NCBI RefSeq assembly: GCF_900205925.1
Contig: NZ_OAOD01000005.1
Location: 124,001 to 188,000 of the forward strand
From: Clostridium peptidivorans
GTDB lineage: Bacteria > Bacillota > Clostridia > Clostridiales > Clostridiaceae
Reading direction: 5' to 3'
DNA: 64,000 bases
The translations under genes and the position numbers were made by a program. Numbering within the stretch: the first letter of the stretch is position 1; the number at the start of each line of letters is the position of its first letter. The notes below the pieces were generated by a model. It had not been told where the DNA came from. It was given only the letters and a program-made list of their open reading frames with translations, and made no database searches. This document shows positions 56,126 to 64,000 of this stretch, piece after piece.

Positions 56126-57472
56126 CTATAATTTGGTAGTTATATTTGTACTTTTATTTAACTTTGAACTGGTGATTTTATAAAAAATATAATTTACTAA
56201 TGGTATGAAATACAAATAGCTGGCATAAAGTTCAGAACTCACACTTACATCAAGGGTGGTAAGCGGTACTAGCAGTGCTATATTCCAAGGTATAAAAGCT
56301 GAAATAACTATAGCTGTATTTTCTAAATCTATAGCTAAATCATACTTATTTATAAAATTTTTCTCATAAGCATCTTTTACTAACATATGAGTTAATATAA
56401 CCGCTAATGTTTGACTACATCCAAAAGCTGCAGTTATTGTGCTTGTAGCAATGGTTGCTAAAAATAATTGATGCCTATTTTTCGCTTTATTAATTAAGCT
56501 CTCTACAGATTTTAACATTTCAGTTCCCTCAAAGATTCCTGTGAAAGATGAAGACACAAATACGGCTAAAGATGCTTTTATCATAGATATTACCCCTCCG
56601 CCTTTCATTATGGCTTTAAGAGGATTATCATTTTCCATAACATATCCTAAAAATACATATTTAAGAGAATTAATAATACTATTATGTTGCACTAACACAC
56701 TTATAAATATTGCTACAATTATGCTTATAAACATAGATATCTTAACATTAACCTTGCAAAGTGAGAGTACCAAAATAAAAAATGCTGGCAACAGTACTAT
56801 ACTTCCAACATCAAAAACCTTTACAATTTCATCTACTATAGTAGATCCCATAGTATTTAAAGGGTATTTATAAGAATAAAATGTGTAAAATACTGCTGCT
56901 AACACAAATGGTACAATGGATGTTTTAAACATATTTTTTATATTGGTATAAAGTTCAGTTTGTGTTAAAGTAGCAACCAAACTAGCACTAGAGGACATAG
57001 GTGAACATCTATCACCAAAATATATTCCAGAAATAATTGCACCTGCTGTAATTACTTCATTTACGCCTCCGCCTCTTGCAACTACAATTAGGGCAAGACC
57101 TGCGGTGCTAACAGTTCCAAGAGATGTACCTATAAGAAAGGATACAAAAGAGCTTATTAAAAATGCAAATAATATAAAAAGTTCTGGCTTTAAAAACTTC
57201 ATCCCATAGTAAACAAGCGATGGTACAGTACCAGCAGCCATCCAAATTCCTGTTATTCCACCTATAATCAAGAATATTTTTACCACTACCGAGGACTTCT
57301 TGCCACCTTTGTATGCCATCCTTACCACTTCCCCTAAAGGAAAACCTTTTCTTACTGAAATAAATATAAATAGCATTAAACTTAGTATAAGAGGATATCC
57401 TATATATATTCCTTTAAGTACACTCCCAATAAGAAATATAAAGCAAATTATAAAAGTTACTATAACATCCAC
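56126..57472 (-). CDS. NhaC-family Na+/H+ antiporter
   Basis: 448 residues with about eleven membrane helices. Family motifs include IGTSLGTVSTAGLALIVVARG and YFGDRCSPMSSSASLVA. It exchanges Na+ for H+, or for an organic acid as in MleN relatives. The start is a GTG at 57472 with GGGGAG seven bases upstream. It is 30 bases downstream of the DUF3870 gene; the two are probably one unit. Confidence 0.87.
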   Translation of the reverse strand: MDVIVTFIICFIFLIGSVLKGIYIGYPLILSLMLFIFISVRKGFPLGEVVRMAYKGGKKSSVVVKIFLIIGGITGIWMAAGTVPSLVYYGMKFLKPELFILFAFLISSFVSFLIGTSLGTVSTAGLALIVVARGGGVNEVITAGAIISGIYFGDRCSPMSSSASLVATLTQTELYTNIKNMFKTSIVPFVLAAVFYTFYSYKYPLNTMGSTIVDEIVKVFDVGSIVLLPAFFILVLSLCKVNVKISMFISIIVAIFISVLVQHNSIINSLKYVFLGYVMENDNPLKAIMKGGGVISMIKASLAVFVSSSFTGIFEGTEMLKSVESLINKAKNRHQLFLATIATSTITAAFGCSQTLAVILTHMLVKDAYEKNFINKYDLAIDLENTAIVISAFIPWNIALLVPLTTLDVSVSSELYASYLYFIPLVNYIFYKITSSKLNKSTNITTKL

Positions 57473-57504
57473 CCATGCTCTCCCCTTTTATATCTATTAT
57501 ACTA

Positions 57505-57837
57505 TTACCTTTTATTCTTTTTTAATTCTATTAAGTACTTATTATGTACATCCTTAAGAGCCACAATAAGAGCCTTTTGTGACGTTCCAAAAAATCTCTC
57601 TTGTATTTCCTTAATAATTTCTTGAATATCATTTACTATGTTGTGACCAGCTATTATGCATTTAATGAATTCTACAGTTGTTTGACTTATGGCATTACAT
57701 GCAATATCTACTATCTCTGAAGTATCTCTATTTATTACCACCCCTAAGAAAAAAATATTGTATTTTACTGTAATTGGATCACTACTATTAGAATGGGCAA
57801 TTCCTGTAATGTATATTGTGTTTTTTTCATATGTCAT
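57505..57837 (-). CDS. DUF3870 domain protein
   Basis: 110 residues. TIYITGIAHSNSSDPIT and FFLGVVINRDTSEIVDIACNAIS fit the DUF3870 family of small clostridial proteins, often found next to transport or amino-acid metabolism genes. Function unknown. GAGGGGG lies before the ATG. The gene precedes nhaC with a short gap, which hints at a shared role (inference). Confidence 0.75.
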   Translation of the reverse strand: MTYEKNTIYITGIAHSNSSDPITVKYNIFFLGVVINRDTSEIVDIACNAISQTTVEFIKCIIAGHNIVNDIQEIIKEIQERFFGTSQKALIVALKDVHNKYLIELKKNKR

Positions 57838-57934
57838 GATGCTTCCCCCTCTTAAATATTATGCACAAGTCTTATATTAAAATTATACAATAAACTATTA
57901 TGGAATTGTTAAAAAATTAAGTATTTTACACAAA

Positions 57935-57968
57935 AATTCAGACTGTTATTTCAATAACAGTCTGAATT
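57935..57968 (-). terminator. Terminator after murI
   Basis: 15-bp perfect stem AATTCAGACTGTTAT / ATAACAGTCTGAATT with a 4-base loop, followed by TTTTTG on the minus strand. Confidence 0.87.
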
Positions 57969-57974
57969 CTAAAA

Positions 57975-58778
57975 TTAAAGTAAAGCTAATTCTTTTTCAT
58001 ATTTAATTATTTCTTCAGGCATACTCATATTTAGCATATTCATTATTACATTATATGGATCTGATGCTCCTGTAGTATATACATTAAAGCTTCCTGTACC
58101 TTCATCTTTTAAAATAGATTTTTCATTTAAATAATTTATAACAGCTACAGCTTGTTCATATGCAGGATTTATAAAATTTATTTCTGGATAACATTCTTGA
58201 AATATATCCTTTATTATAGGATAATGAGTACATCCAAGTATTACATGTTTAATGTCTCCACCGGCTCTTAATACATCTTCCATATGAATTCTTATAACTC
58301 TTTTAGCTTCTTCTCTATCTATCTTCCCACTATCAACCATAGCAGCAAGCTCTGGTGACCCTTTTCCATACACCTTTATGTTTCCTAACATTTTATCATA
58401 ATATCCACTTTTTACAGTGAAGTTAGTAGCTATTAATCCTACCTTATCTACATTTAAACTGTTTTTAATGTAATCTACCACTGGATCTATGACTTTTATT
58501 ATTTTTACATCATAATCTGCTGCTATCTTATCTATGATAGTTGATATTGTATTACATGCTACGGCTATTACCTTAGCCCCTTCACTAATTAAAAACTCTA
58601 TAGCTCCTCTTGTAAGGTGTATTATTTCTTCTTCTGTTTTATTTCCATAGGGTACATTTTTATTATCTCCAAAGTATATTAAGTTTTCTGTTGATATTAG
58701 TTTTTGAAGTTCCTTTACTGTAGTAAGTCCACCTACTCCTGAATCCATTACTCCAATAGGGTTATTTTTCGTTAACAT
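57975..58778 (-). CDS. murI: Glutamate racemase
   Basis: 267 residues. IGVMDSGVGGLTTVKEL, the first catalytic cysteine in AVACNTIST and the second in ILGCTHYPII are all present. It supplies D-glutamate for peptidoglycan. GAGGAGG precedes the start. Unusually, its leader contains a terminator hairpin between a consensus promoter and the ribosome site, see 58803-58837. Confidence 0.96.
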   Translation of the reverse strand: MLTKNNPIGVMDSGVGGLTTVKELQKLISTENLIYFGDNKNVPYGNKTEEEIIHLTRGAIEFLISEGAKVIAVACNTISTIIDKIAADYDVKIIKVIDPVVDYIKNSLNVDKVGLIATNFTVKSGYYDKMLGNIKVYGKGSPELAAMVDSGKIDREEAKRVIRIHMEDVLRAGGDIKHVILGCTHYPIIKDIFQECYPEINFINPAYEQAVAVINYLNEKSILKDEGTGSFNVYTTGASDPYNVIMNMLNMSMPEEIIKYEKELALL

Positions 58779-58802
58779 ATAACCATCCTCCTCAAAAAAT
58801 AT

Positions 58803-58837
58803 AAGCCGGTCCTCTTAATATTTAAGAAAACCGGCTT
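58803..58837 (-). terminator. Terminator hairpin inside the murI leader (possible attenuator)
   Basis: Minus-strand stem AAGCCGGT / ACCGGCTT with an inner CTTAA / TTAAG stem, followed by ATATTTTTTG and then the murI ribosome site. The plus strand has no T tail, so it is oriented to murI. Confidence 0.7.
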
Positions 58838-58922
58838 CATCATACTTATGTATACAAATTTTTAATATTGGTCTGCATACCGATATAATGAACAGTAATT
58901 ATTTAGTTCGTTTTATGAGAAT

Positions 58923-58951
58923 ATTATAACAATGGATTTCAAGTTTGTCAA
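58923..58951 (-). promoter_or_regulatory. Consensus SigmaA promoter of the murI leader
   Basis: Minus strand TTGACA (58951-58946), 17-base spacer, TATAAT (58928-58923); predicted leader of about 137 bases to the murI ATG. Confidence 0.85.
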
Positions 58952-59085
58952 TTAAAAGTTTTTTTGTTATTTTCAGAAAATGCTCCTCATATACACGGTT
59001 CCCTAAAATTTCTTAAAATATATAAAATAAACAATCATAAATAGAGTTATAATATAACTATTATAATATTAAAGAGGTGCTATAC

Positions 59086-59727
59086 ATGAAAATTACTTGG
59101 CTAGGTCATTCTTCATTTTTAATTGAAGATTCTAAAGGAAGGAGGATTCTTACAGATCCCTTTGATGAAAGTTTAGGTTATAAAACTTTCAGTGGAGATG
59201 TAGATATTACAACAATAAGTCATCATCATTTTGATCATGATTATATAAAAAACCTAAATTCCTCAAAAACTCATATATTAGACAAAGTTGGAATATTTAA
59301 TTTATATGATATTCCAATTATGGGTTTTCCATCCTTTCATGATGAAGTGAGGGGTACTAAGCGTGGAGAAAATACTATATATGTAATTACCGTAGATGGT
59401 TATACAATATGCCATTTAGGAGATTTAGGTCATATTCTAAGCAAGGATGAAGTTAGTTCCCTAGGAAATATCGATATCCTTCTAATACCTGTGGGCGGGA
59501 ATTACACCATTGATGCTAAGGAAGCTTATGAACTTACAAAAATTTTAAAGAGCCATATAATCATACCTATGCATTATAAAACCCCTGCACTCTCTTTTCC
59601 ACTAGATGGTGTGGAAAACTTTTTAACATTTATGAAAAATGTTAAAAAATCAAATGACAATTTTATAAATATAACTGGAGACATCTCTGATATGACCAAT
59701 GAAGTCTTTATATTAAATTACAAATAA
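59086..59727 (+). CDS. Metal-dependent hydrolase of the UPF0173/beta-lactamase fold
   Basis: 213 residues from the ATG at 59086 (GAGGTG six bases upstream). KITWLGHSSFLIEDSKG at the start and SHHHFDHDY (HxHxDH zinc motif), HLGDLGH and IPMHYKTP further on mark the UPF0173 subgroup of the metallo-beta-lactamase superfamily. Substrate is unknown. It is a single plus-strand gene with a terminator, convergent with arsR. Confidence 0.85.
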   Translation: MKITWLGHSSFLIEDSKGRRILTDPFDESLGYKTFSGDVDITTISHHHFDHDYIKNLNSSKTHILDKVGIFNLYDIPIMGFPSFHDEVRGTKRGENTIYVITVDGYTICHLGDLGHILSKDEVSSLGNIDILLIPVGGNYTIDAKEAYELTKILKSHIIIPMHYKTPALSFPLDGVENFLTFMKNVKKSNDNFINITGDISDMTNEVFILNYK

Positions 59728-59753
59728 GGGCCTGTAAAAACTTACAGGCTCCT
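59728..59753. terminator. Terminator between the hydrolase and arsR genes
   Basis: Stem GCCTGTAA / TTACAGGC extended by GG/CC pairs, with a 4-base loop and TTTTTAA on the plus strand. Only two bases separate it from the arsR stop codon. Confidence 0.75.
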
Positions 59754-59755
59754 TT

Positions 59756-60121
59756 TTAATTATGTTCTACATGTTCTAAAGAAGCATTTAATATATGCTC
59801 TATATGTTCATCATCAAGGGAATAATAAACAACCTTACCCTCTTTTCTAAACTTGACAAGCCTTGCAGCTTTTAACGTTCTAAGTTGATGAGATATAGAG
59901 GACTGACTCATATCTAAAAGCTCTGCTATATCACAAACACATAACTCCTTTTTTAAAAGAGCATATATGATCTTTATTCTAGTATAATCTCCTAAAACCT
60001 TAAATAACTCTGCAAGCCCTATGAATGTATTATTATCAAGCATATCCCTTTTCACACACTGTACACAATCATTATGTATTTCACAGCATCCGCAAACTTC
60101 TATATCTCTTGTGTCTTTCAT
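59756..60121 (-). CDS. ArsR/SmtB-family metal-sensing repressor (CadC-like)
   Basis: 121 residues from the ATG at 60121 (AGGGGTG five bases upstream). The winged-helix recognition helix is MSQSSISHQLRTLK. Metal ligands for two sites are visible: an N-terminal cysteine cluster (VCGCCEIHNDCVQC) with ELCVCD as in CadC, and DDEHIEHILNASLEHVEH as in the alpha5 zinc site. It probably senses Cd, Pb or Zn. No efflux gene is adjacent, so its other targets lie elsewhere. Confidence 0.87.
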   Translation of the reverse strand: MKDTRDIEVCGCCEIHNDCVQCVKRDMLDNNTFIGLAELFKVLGDYTRIKIIYALLKKELCVCDIAELLDMSQSSISHQLRTLKAARLVKFRKEGKVVYYSLDDEHIEHILNASLEHVEHN

Positions 60122-60135
60122 TTTTTCACCCCTAC

Positions 60136-60156
60136 ACATGAAATTCATTCATATGT
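60136..60156 (-). promoter_or_regulatory. Putative ArsR operator
   Basis: Imperfect inverted repeat centred on TGAA-N5-TTCA, within ACATATGAA...TTCATGT. It abuts the -10 box and covers the predicted start site of arsR, the normal position for autorepression. Confidence 0.55.
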
Positions 60157-60185
60157 ATTATATATGTTTTATATTAATACTTCAA
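60157..60185 (-). promoter_or_regulatory. Promoter of arsR
   Basis: Minus strand TTGAAG (60185-60180), 17-base spacer, TATAAT (60162-60157). The -35 lies in the last codons of nrdG. Confidence 0.65.
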
Positions 60186-60691
60186 GGAATGAATAATACA
60201 ACTTCACTTTTTTCAAGTGATCTTTTAACATCTATTATTCGCTGATTTGAAGATCCTTTGTATCTTAATTTACTATCCTTCTTACTTTCTTCAAACTTCC
60301 CATCTACCAAGATATCTATTTGATTTAATAATTTCATCCATTGCTTATTATAAGATATATTATTTATAATTTCCTCAAAAGTAAATCCAGTATAACACCA
60401 AATATTTAAATTAAATTTTTTTGTATCACTGGCTAATTTGGATAAGTCCTGTGCTTGCTCAAAGGGTTCTCCTCCTGAAAAAGTAACTCCCTTAATAACT
60501 GGAATATTACTTTTAATTCTTTCGAGAACTTCTTCAATTAAAACTTTATCTCCATAGGCAAAATCTTGCATAATTTCATTATGACATCCATCACACCTAT
60601 GATTACATCCTGAGACGAATACTACTGATCTTAAACCTTGTCCATTAGTAAGTGAATTATCTAAAAAACCAGCTACTTGTAAATAGTTCAT
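60182..60691 (-). CDS. nrdG: Anaerobic ribonucleotide reductase activating protein
   Basis: 169 residues. The radical-SAM cluster motif is CNHRCDGCH (CX3CX2C) and FSGGEPFEQ follows. NrdG generates the glycyl radical on NrdD using SAM and a 4Fe-4S cluster. Its ATG overlaps the nrdD stop codon by one base (TAATG), so the two are translationally coupled. Confidence 0.95.
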   Translation of the reverse strand: MNYLQVAGFLDNSLTNGQGLRSVVFVSGCNHRCDGCHNEIMQDFAYGDKVLIEEVLERIKSNIPVIKGVTFSGGEPFEQAQDLSKLASDTKKFNLNIWCYTGFTFEEIINNISYNKQWMKLLNQIDILVDGKFEESKKDSKLRYKGSSNQRIIDVKRSLEKSEVVLFIP

Positions 60692-62811
60692 TACAAATTA
60701 CCTTTGTTGTAAAATGCCATATGGTTAGTATGAGATAACCTATCATTTCTTTCAGCTGCTTTCCCTGCCCCAAATCTTTCATCTAAACTTAAATATCCTG
60801 TGACTCTAGAAATTCCTTGAATATTTTCACTGCCACATTTAGGACAATCATCCTCTTGATTACTTAAGTAAGTTCCACATTCCTTGCAATACTTAATGTG
60901 AAAGTTTATACCTAGATAATTTATATTTGTATAATTATAAGCATAATTTAAAATGTCCATTATTACATCTTCTGTTGGATAGTCATCTAACTCTATATAT
61001 GTTATATGCCCACCATTGCATATTGCATGATAAGGGGCTTCTATATCTATTTTATTTTTTATAGATATAGGGAATCCAACTGGTATATGATAACTATTTG
61101 TATAATAATTTTTATCCGTAACTCCCTTTATTTCTCCAAATATTTTCTTATCTTGTAATATAAACTTTCCACTTAATCCCTCTGCTGGAGTTGCATAGGC
61201 ACTCCAATTTAATTTTGTTTCTTCTGTAGCCTTATCTGTAAAGTTTCTTATATATGATACTATTTTTATTCCTAGCTCTCTTGCATATTCACTTTCACCA
61301 TGATGATGTGAAGTTAAAGCAATTAATGTTTCTGCAAGTCCTATAAATCCTATTCCCCAAGTACCTTGCTTTAATATTGGTTCTATATAATCATCAGGAA
61401 GTAATCCTTCTGCTCCCTTCATAAGTCCTTGTCCTGCTACAAATGGAAGATCCTTAACCTTTAATCTCTTAAGTATTTTATATCTATGGATTAATGATTC
61501 TTTAGCTAATTCTAATCTGCCTTGTAAAAGTTCAAAGAACTTATCTAAATCTCCCTTTGCAAGTATTCCTACTCTAGGTAAATTTATAGTTGTTGGTGCA
61601 ATATTCCCTCTTCCCTTTACTTCTGGTTCTCCATTTATATTTGATTGAACTCGAGTTCTACATCCCATAGTTGCTGGAATATATCCTTGATTATAGTATT
61701 CAAGATTAAAGTCTGCATCTATATTCATAAAGGTTGGATTCATTCTTTTGCTTGCTACTTTACATGCAAGTTTAAATAAGTAATAGTATGGATCTTCCTG
61801 CTTTTTATTTACTCCATCCTTTACTCTAAATATTATATTAGGGAATACTGGTTGCTCACCATTACCTAACCCCTTTTCATATTCTAAAAGGAATATCTCA
61901 CATACTAATGCAGCATCCTCATTTTCTGGTATCCCTATATTAATTGAACTGAATGGCACCTGAGATCCTGCACGGGAATGCATAGTATTTAAGTTATATA
62001 CTATGCCCTGCATAGCCTGTTCTATGGTTTTCTTAAGTTTTTTATGTACTATAGAATTAATCTTATCTTCTTCTATATCATATTCTTTTAATTCCTTCAC
62101 TATTTCCTGTCTAGTGTACTCTACAAATACTCCCATATCATTATCGAAATTAGGATGGGATTGTCCACCAAACATATCATTTTGAGTTGATTGTAATAAT
62201 ATACATGAAAGTTCCGCTGCTGATTCTATTCTTCTAGGAGGTCTTATAGTTCCATATCCAGTGTTAAATCCCCTCTCTAAAATTTCTCTAGTAGGTATAT
62301 GTAAACAATTTGTTGTCAAATTGTAACTATCAAGATCATGGTAATACACATCTCCATTTTCATGTGCCTTAGCTAAATGTTTAGGCATACTGGCAAGATT
62401 ATGCCATTTATTCGATTCACTAGCTATTCTTAAAAGCTTAGATGAAAAATTATTTCCTACATTAGCATTATCTCTGTCTGTTTCCACTCCTATTTTTTCT
62501 ATAGCTTTCATTAAATCTGATTTTATTTCGCGTATATTTGTTCTTTCTCTTCTATAACTTGAATATACGAAACCTATTTCTTTATATTCACTTTCAACTA
62601 AAACCTTTTCTACTATGTTTTGTATTTCTTCTACAGTAACTTCTTGAATTTCTTTTTGTTCTAAACTAGAAATTATCTTTTGAGTTAAATCTATAAACTC
62701 ACTTTCTCTTATTTTATATCCTGTTTCCTCTGCCGCTCTCTTTATGGCATTTGTAACTTTCATTGAATTGAAAGGAACCTTTCTTCCGTCTCTTTTTACA
62801 ACATGTAGCAT
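60691..62811 (-). CDS. nrdD: Anaerobic ribonucleoside-triphosphate reductase
   Basis: 706 residues. An N-terminal ATP-cone (VVKRDGRKVPFNSMKVTNAI) gives allosteric control; the catalytic barrel follows; CKECGTYL and CPKCGSEN form the zinc site; the glycyl radical site is RVTGYLSLDERFG at the C-terminus. It reduces NTPs to dNTPs without oxygen, consistent with a strict anaerobe. NrdR-like boxes lie upstream. Confidence 0.96.
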   Translation of the reverse strand: MLHVVKRDGRKVPFNSMKVTNAIKRAAEETGYKIRESEFIDLTQKIISSLEQKEIQEVTVEEIQNIVEKVLVESEYKEIGFVYSSYRRERTNIREIKSDLMKAIEKIGVETDRDNANVGNNFSSKLLRIASESNKWHNLASMPKHLAKAHENGDVYYHDLDSYNLTTNCLHIPTREILERGFNTGYGTIRPPRRIESAAELSCILLQSTQNDMFGGQSHPNFDNDMGVFVEYTRQEIVKELKEYDIEEDKINSIVHKKLKKTIEQAMQGIVYNLNTMHSRAGSQVPFSSINIGIPENEDAALVCEIFLLEYEKGLGNGEQPVFPNIIFRVKDGVNKKQEDPYYYLFKLACKVASKRMNPTFMNIDADFNLEYYNQGYIPATMGCRTRVQSNINGEPEVKGRGNIAPTTINLPRVGILAKGDLDKFFELLQGRLELAKESLIHRYKILKRLKVKDLPFVAGQGLMKGAEGLLPDDYIEPILKQGTWGIGFIGLAETLIALTSHHHGESEYARELGIKIVSYIRNFTDKATEETKLNWSAYATPAEGLSGKFILQDKKIFGEIKGVTDKNYYTNSYHIPVGFPISIKNKIDIEAPYHAICNGGHITYIELDDYPTEDVIMDILNYAYNYTNINYLGINFHIKYCKECGTYLSNQEDDCPKCGSENIQGISRVTGYLSLDERFGAGKAAERNDRLSHTNHMAFYNKGNL

Positions 62812-62826
62812 ACAAATAATCCTCCC

Positions 62827-62873
62827 CTACTATATATTGCGTAAATACTAACCTATTATACTATGTAAAGTAC
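62827..62873 (-). promoter_or_regulatory. Tandem NrdR-box-like sites and promoter of nrdD
   Basis: Two 16-base sites on the minus strand, GTACTTTACATAGTAT (62873-62858) and ACGCAATATATAGTAG (62842-62827), each matching about 11-12 positions of ACACTATATATAGTGT, with starts 31 bases apart as expected for NrdR. The first overlaps a TATAAT -10 (62860-62855). The rest of the gap to 63125 is AT-rich and shows nothing I can name. Confidence 0.55.
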
Positions 62874-63125
62874 TTTTATACCAATTTATAAAATCAGTTT
62901 ATAAAAGGCTATCTCCATGTTTAACCCCTTCTTCTTATATTTTTTACTATTATTATAATAATAAGCTTCTTGTTTTTTAAAATAGAGTTATTTGTAGTAA
63001 AATCACTTAAAAGTAAATAATTTACACTAAATACGCCTAAATATCAAGTTTATGAGTTTGATTATAAAATCCATTAAATGTAAAATTATTCTAAAACTAA
63101 TTTATTATATGATGGGGATGATATT

Positions 63126-64000
63126 ATGAAAAAACTTATATCTTTTATTTCAATAATTCTTATATTTTTATTATCAGGATGCAGCCAAAGCACTAAAAAT
63201 GTTGAAGACAAACCAAAAGATAACATAATTCAAAAGGAAGAAAAATATATATCGCCTTATACTGGAGAACAAATTTCTAAGGATACCCTAAATAATATTC
63301 CCTTTATGGTTATAGTAGAAAATTCTAAAGATGCTCGTCCACAATCAGGTCTTGTGGATGCTGATATTGTATATGAAACCATGGCTGAAGGAGGAATCCC
63401 AAGATTTATTGCCTTATTTCATAAAAATAGTCCTGAAAAAATTGGTCCAGTTAGAAGTGCTCGTCCTTATTTTTTAGATTTATCTAAGCTTTATAAATTA
63501 CCTTTTGGACATTGCGGGTATAGTGAAGAAGCTAAAAATCAAATTGAGACTGAAAATTTACCAAGCTTAAATGAATTTATATATGAAAAATATTATTGGC
63601 GAGATAAATCTAGAAAGTATGAACATAGCTTATATACATCTACAGCAAATATGAGAAAATTAATTTCAGAAAAAAATCTTATAATTAACCCTGCATCAAT
63701 TTATAATTTTGATAAATCCTATTGGGAAAATTCTAATCTTAATAGCTCTAATTCAGTTACTATAAAAGTAAATAAATATTACAATACTTCTTATGCACTT
63801 AAAGATAGCTTGTACGTTAAACAAATGGACGGGTCTGCTTCTATAAATAGAGATGATAATAGACCCATACAAGCAAAAAATATCGTTATTCAACTTACAG
63901 ATATAACACTTCAAAATGATAATTTACATGTAGATATAAGGCTGCTTGGTGAAGGTGATTGTTTAGTTATAAGCAATGGTAAAGTAGTTAAAGGAAGGTG
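63126..64000 (+). CDS. DUF3048 lipoprotein (YerB-like), 3-prime end outside window
   Basis: I translated 291 codons from the ATG at 63126, preceded by GGGG; the frame is open at the window end. A lipoprotein signal ends LLSGCSQS (Cys19). The following YISPYTGEQISKD, PFMVIVENSKDARPQSGL and GPVRSARPYFLD are DUF3048 motifs. The family is extracytoplasmic and of uncertain function, linked to the cell envelope. Confidence 0.88.
   Translation, partial: MKKLISFISIILIFLLSGCSQSTKNVEDKPKDNIIQKEEKYISPYTGEQISKDTLNNIPFMVIVENSKDARPQSGLVDADIVYETMAEGGIPRFIALFHKNSPEKIGPVRSARPYFLDLSKLYKLPFGHCGYSEEAKNQIETENLPSLNEFIYEKYYWRDKSRKYEHSLYTSTANMRKLISEKNLIINPASIYNFDKSYWENSNLNSSNSVTIKVNKYYNTSYALKDSLYVKQMDGSASINRDDNRPIQAKNIVIQLTDITLQNDNLHVDIRLLGEGDCLVISNGKVVKGR

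Noticed and set aside
60122..60148. An upstream start for arsR giving nine extra residues
   Set aside because: The extension would be translated through the predicted operator and leader; AGGGGTG fits the ATG at 60121.

Overview
This is about 64 kb of low-GC chromosomal DNA from an endospore-forming, anaerobic Firmicute, most likely Clostridium sensu stricto. Evidence: very AT-rich codon use, SpoIIR, SipL, YabG, Veg, YpeB, a GerA-type receptor operon, several CotS-family coat proteins, the oxygen-sensitive class III ribonucleotide reductase, and a T-box ahead of ileS. I do not assign a species. Most genes lie on the minus strand. I see no rRNA, tRNA, CRISPR array, insertion sequence or prophage.

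Layout. (1) 1-15.6 kb, core housekeeping: a TagO/WecA-like transferase (cut by the window edge), dCMP deaminase, upp, rpiB, a YwlE-type phosphatase, tsaC, a ZIP transporter, prfA, prmC, a YqhQ-like protein, tdk, rpmE (plus strand), rho, small unknowns, a DUF1934 protein, a PP-loop enzyme, ddl and ypeB. (2) 15.9-22.8 kb: a GT28 lipid glycosyltransferase, spoIIR, a germinant receptor operon (A, B, C plus a small two-helix protein in front) and ispE. (3) 22.9-29.8 kb: cyanophycin synthetase and cyanophycinase, sipL, an orphan promoter-terminator unit on the plus strand (candidate small RNA), veg and yabG. (4) 29.9-36.3 kb: a coat cluster with two divergent CotS/glycosyltransferase pairs and a CotS relative that lacks the catalytic residues. 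(5) 36.3-45.3 kb: an orphan substrate-binding lipoprotein, the nickel-pincer cofactor genes larC1/larC2-larE-larB with a -1 frameshift site, a 3-methyladenine glycosylase, a ClpE-like unfoldase, a possible 54-residue membrane protein and manC. (6) 45.3-64 kb: a 1362-residue SF1 helicase with a C-terminal nuclease-like domain, a CcpA-like regulator, T-box-controlled ileS, a double-domain amidase, NhaC, DUF3870, murI behind a terminator-containing leader, a metallo-hydrolase, an ArsR repressor with a visible operator, nrdD-nrdG behind NrdR-like boxes, and a DUF3048 lipoprotein cut by the window end.

How the parts connect. The spore genes cover several stages: SpoIIR signalling across the septum, SipL in coat anchoring, YabG processing of coat proteins, CotS and glycosyltransferases for the outer layers, and YpeB and the Ger proteins for germination. 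Two good SigmaK-type promoters (yabG; the three-gene cotS operon) tie the coat genes to late mother-cell expression. The most checkable observations are the textbook slippery heptamer A-AAA-AAC joining larC1 to larC2, the terminator placed between a consensus promoter and the murI start, the orphan RNA between sipL and veg, and the degenerate CotS paralogue.
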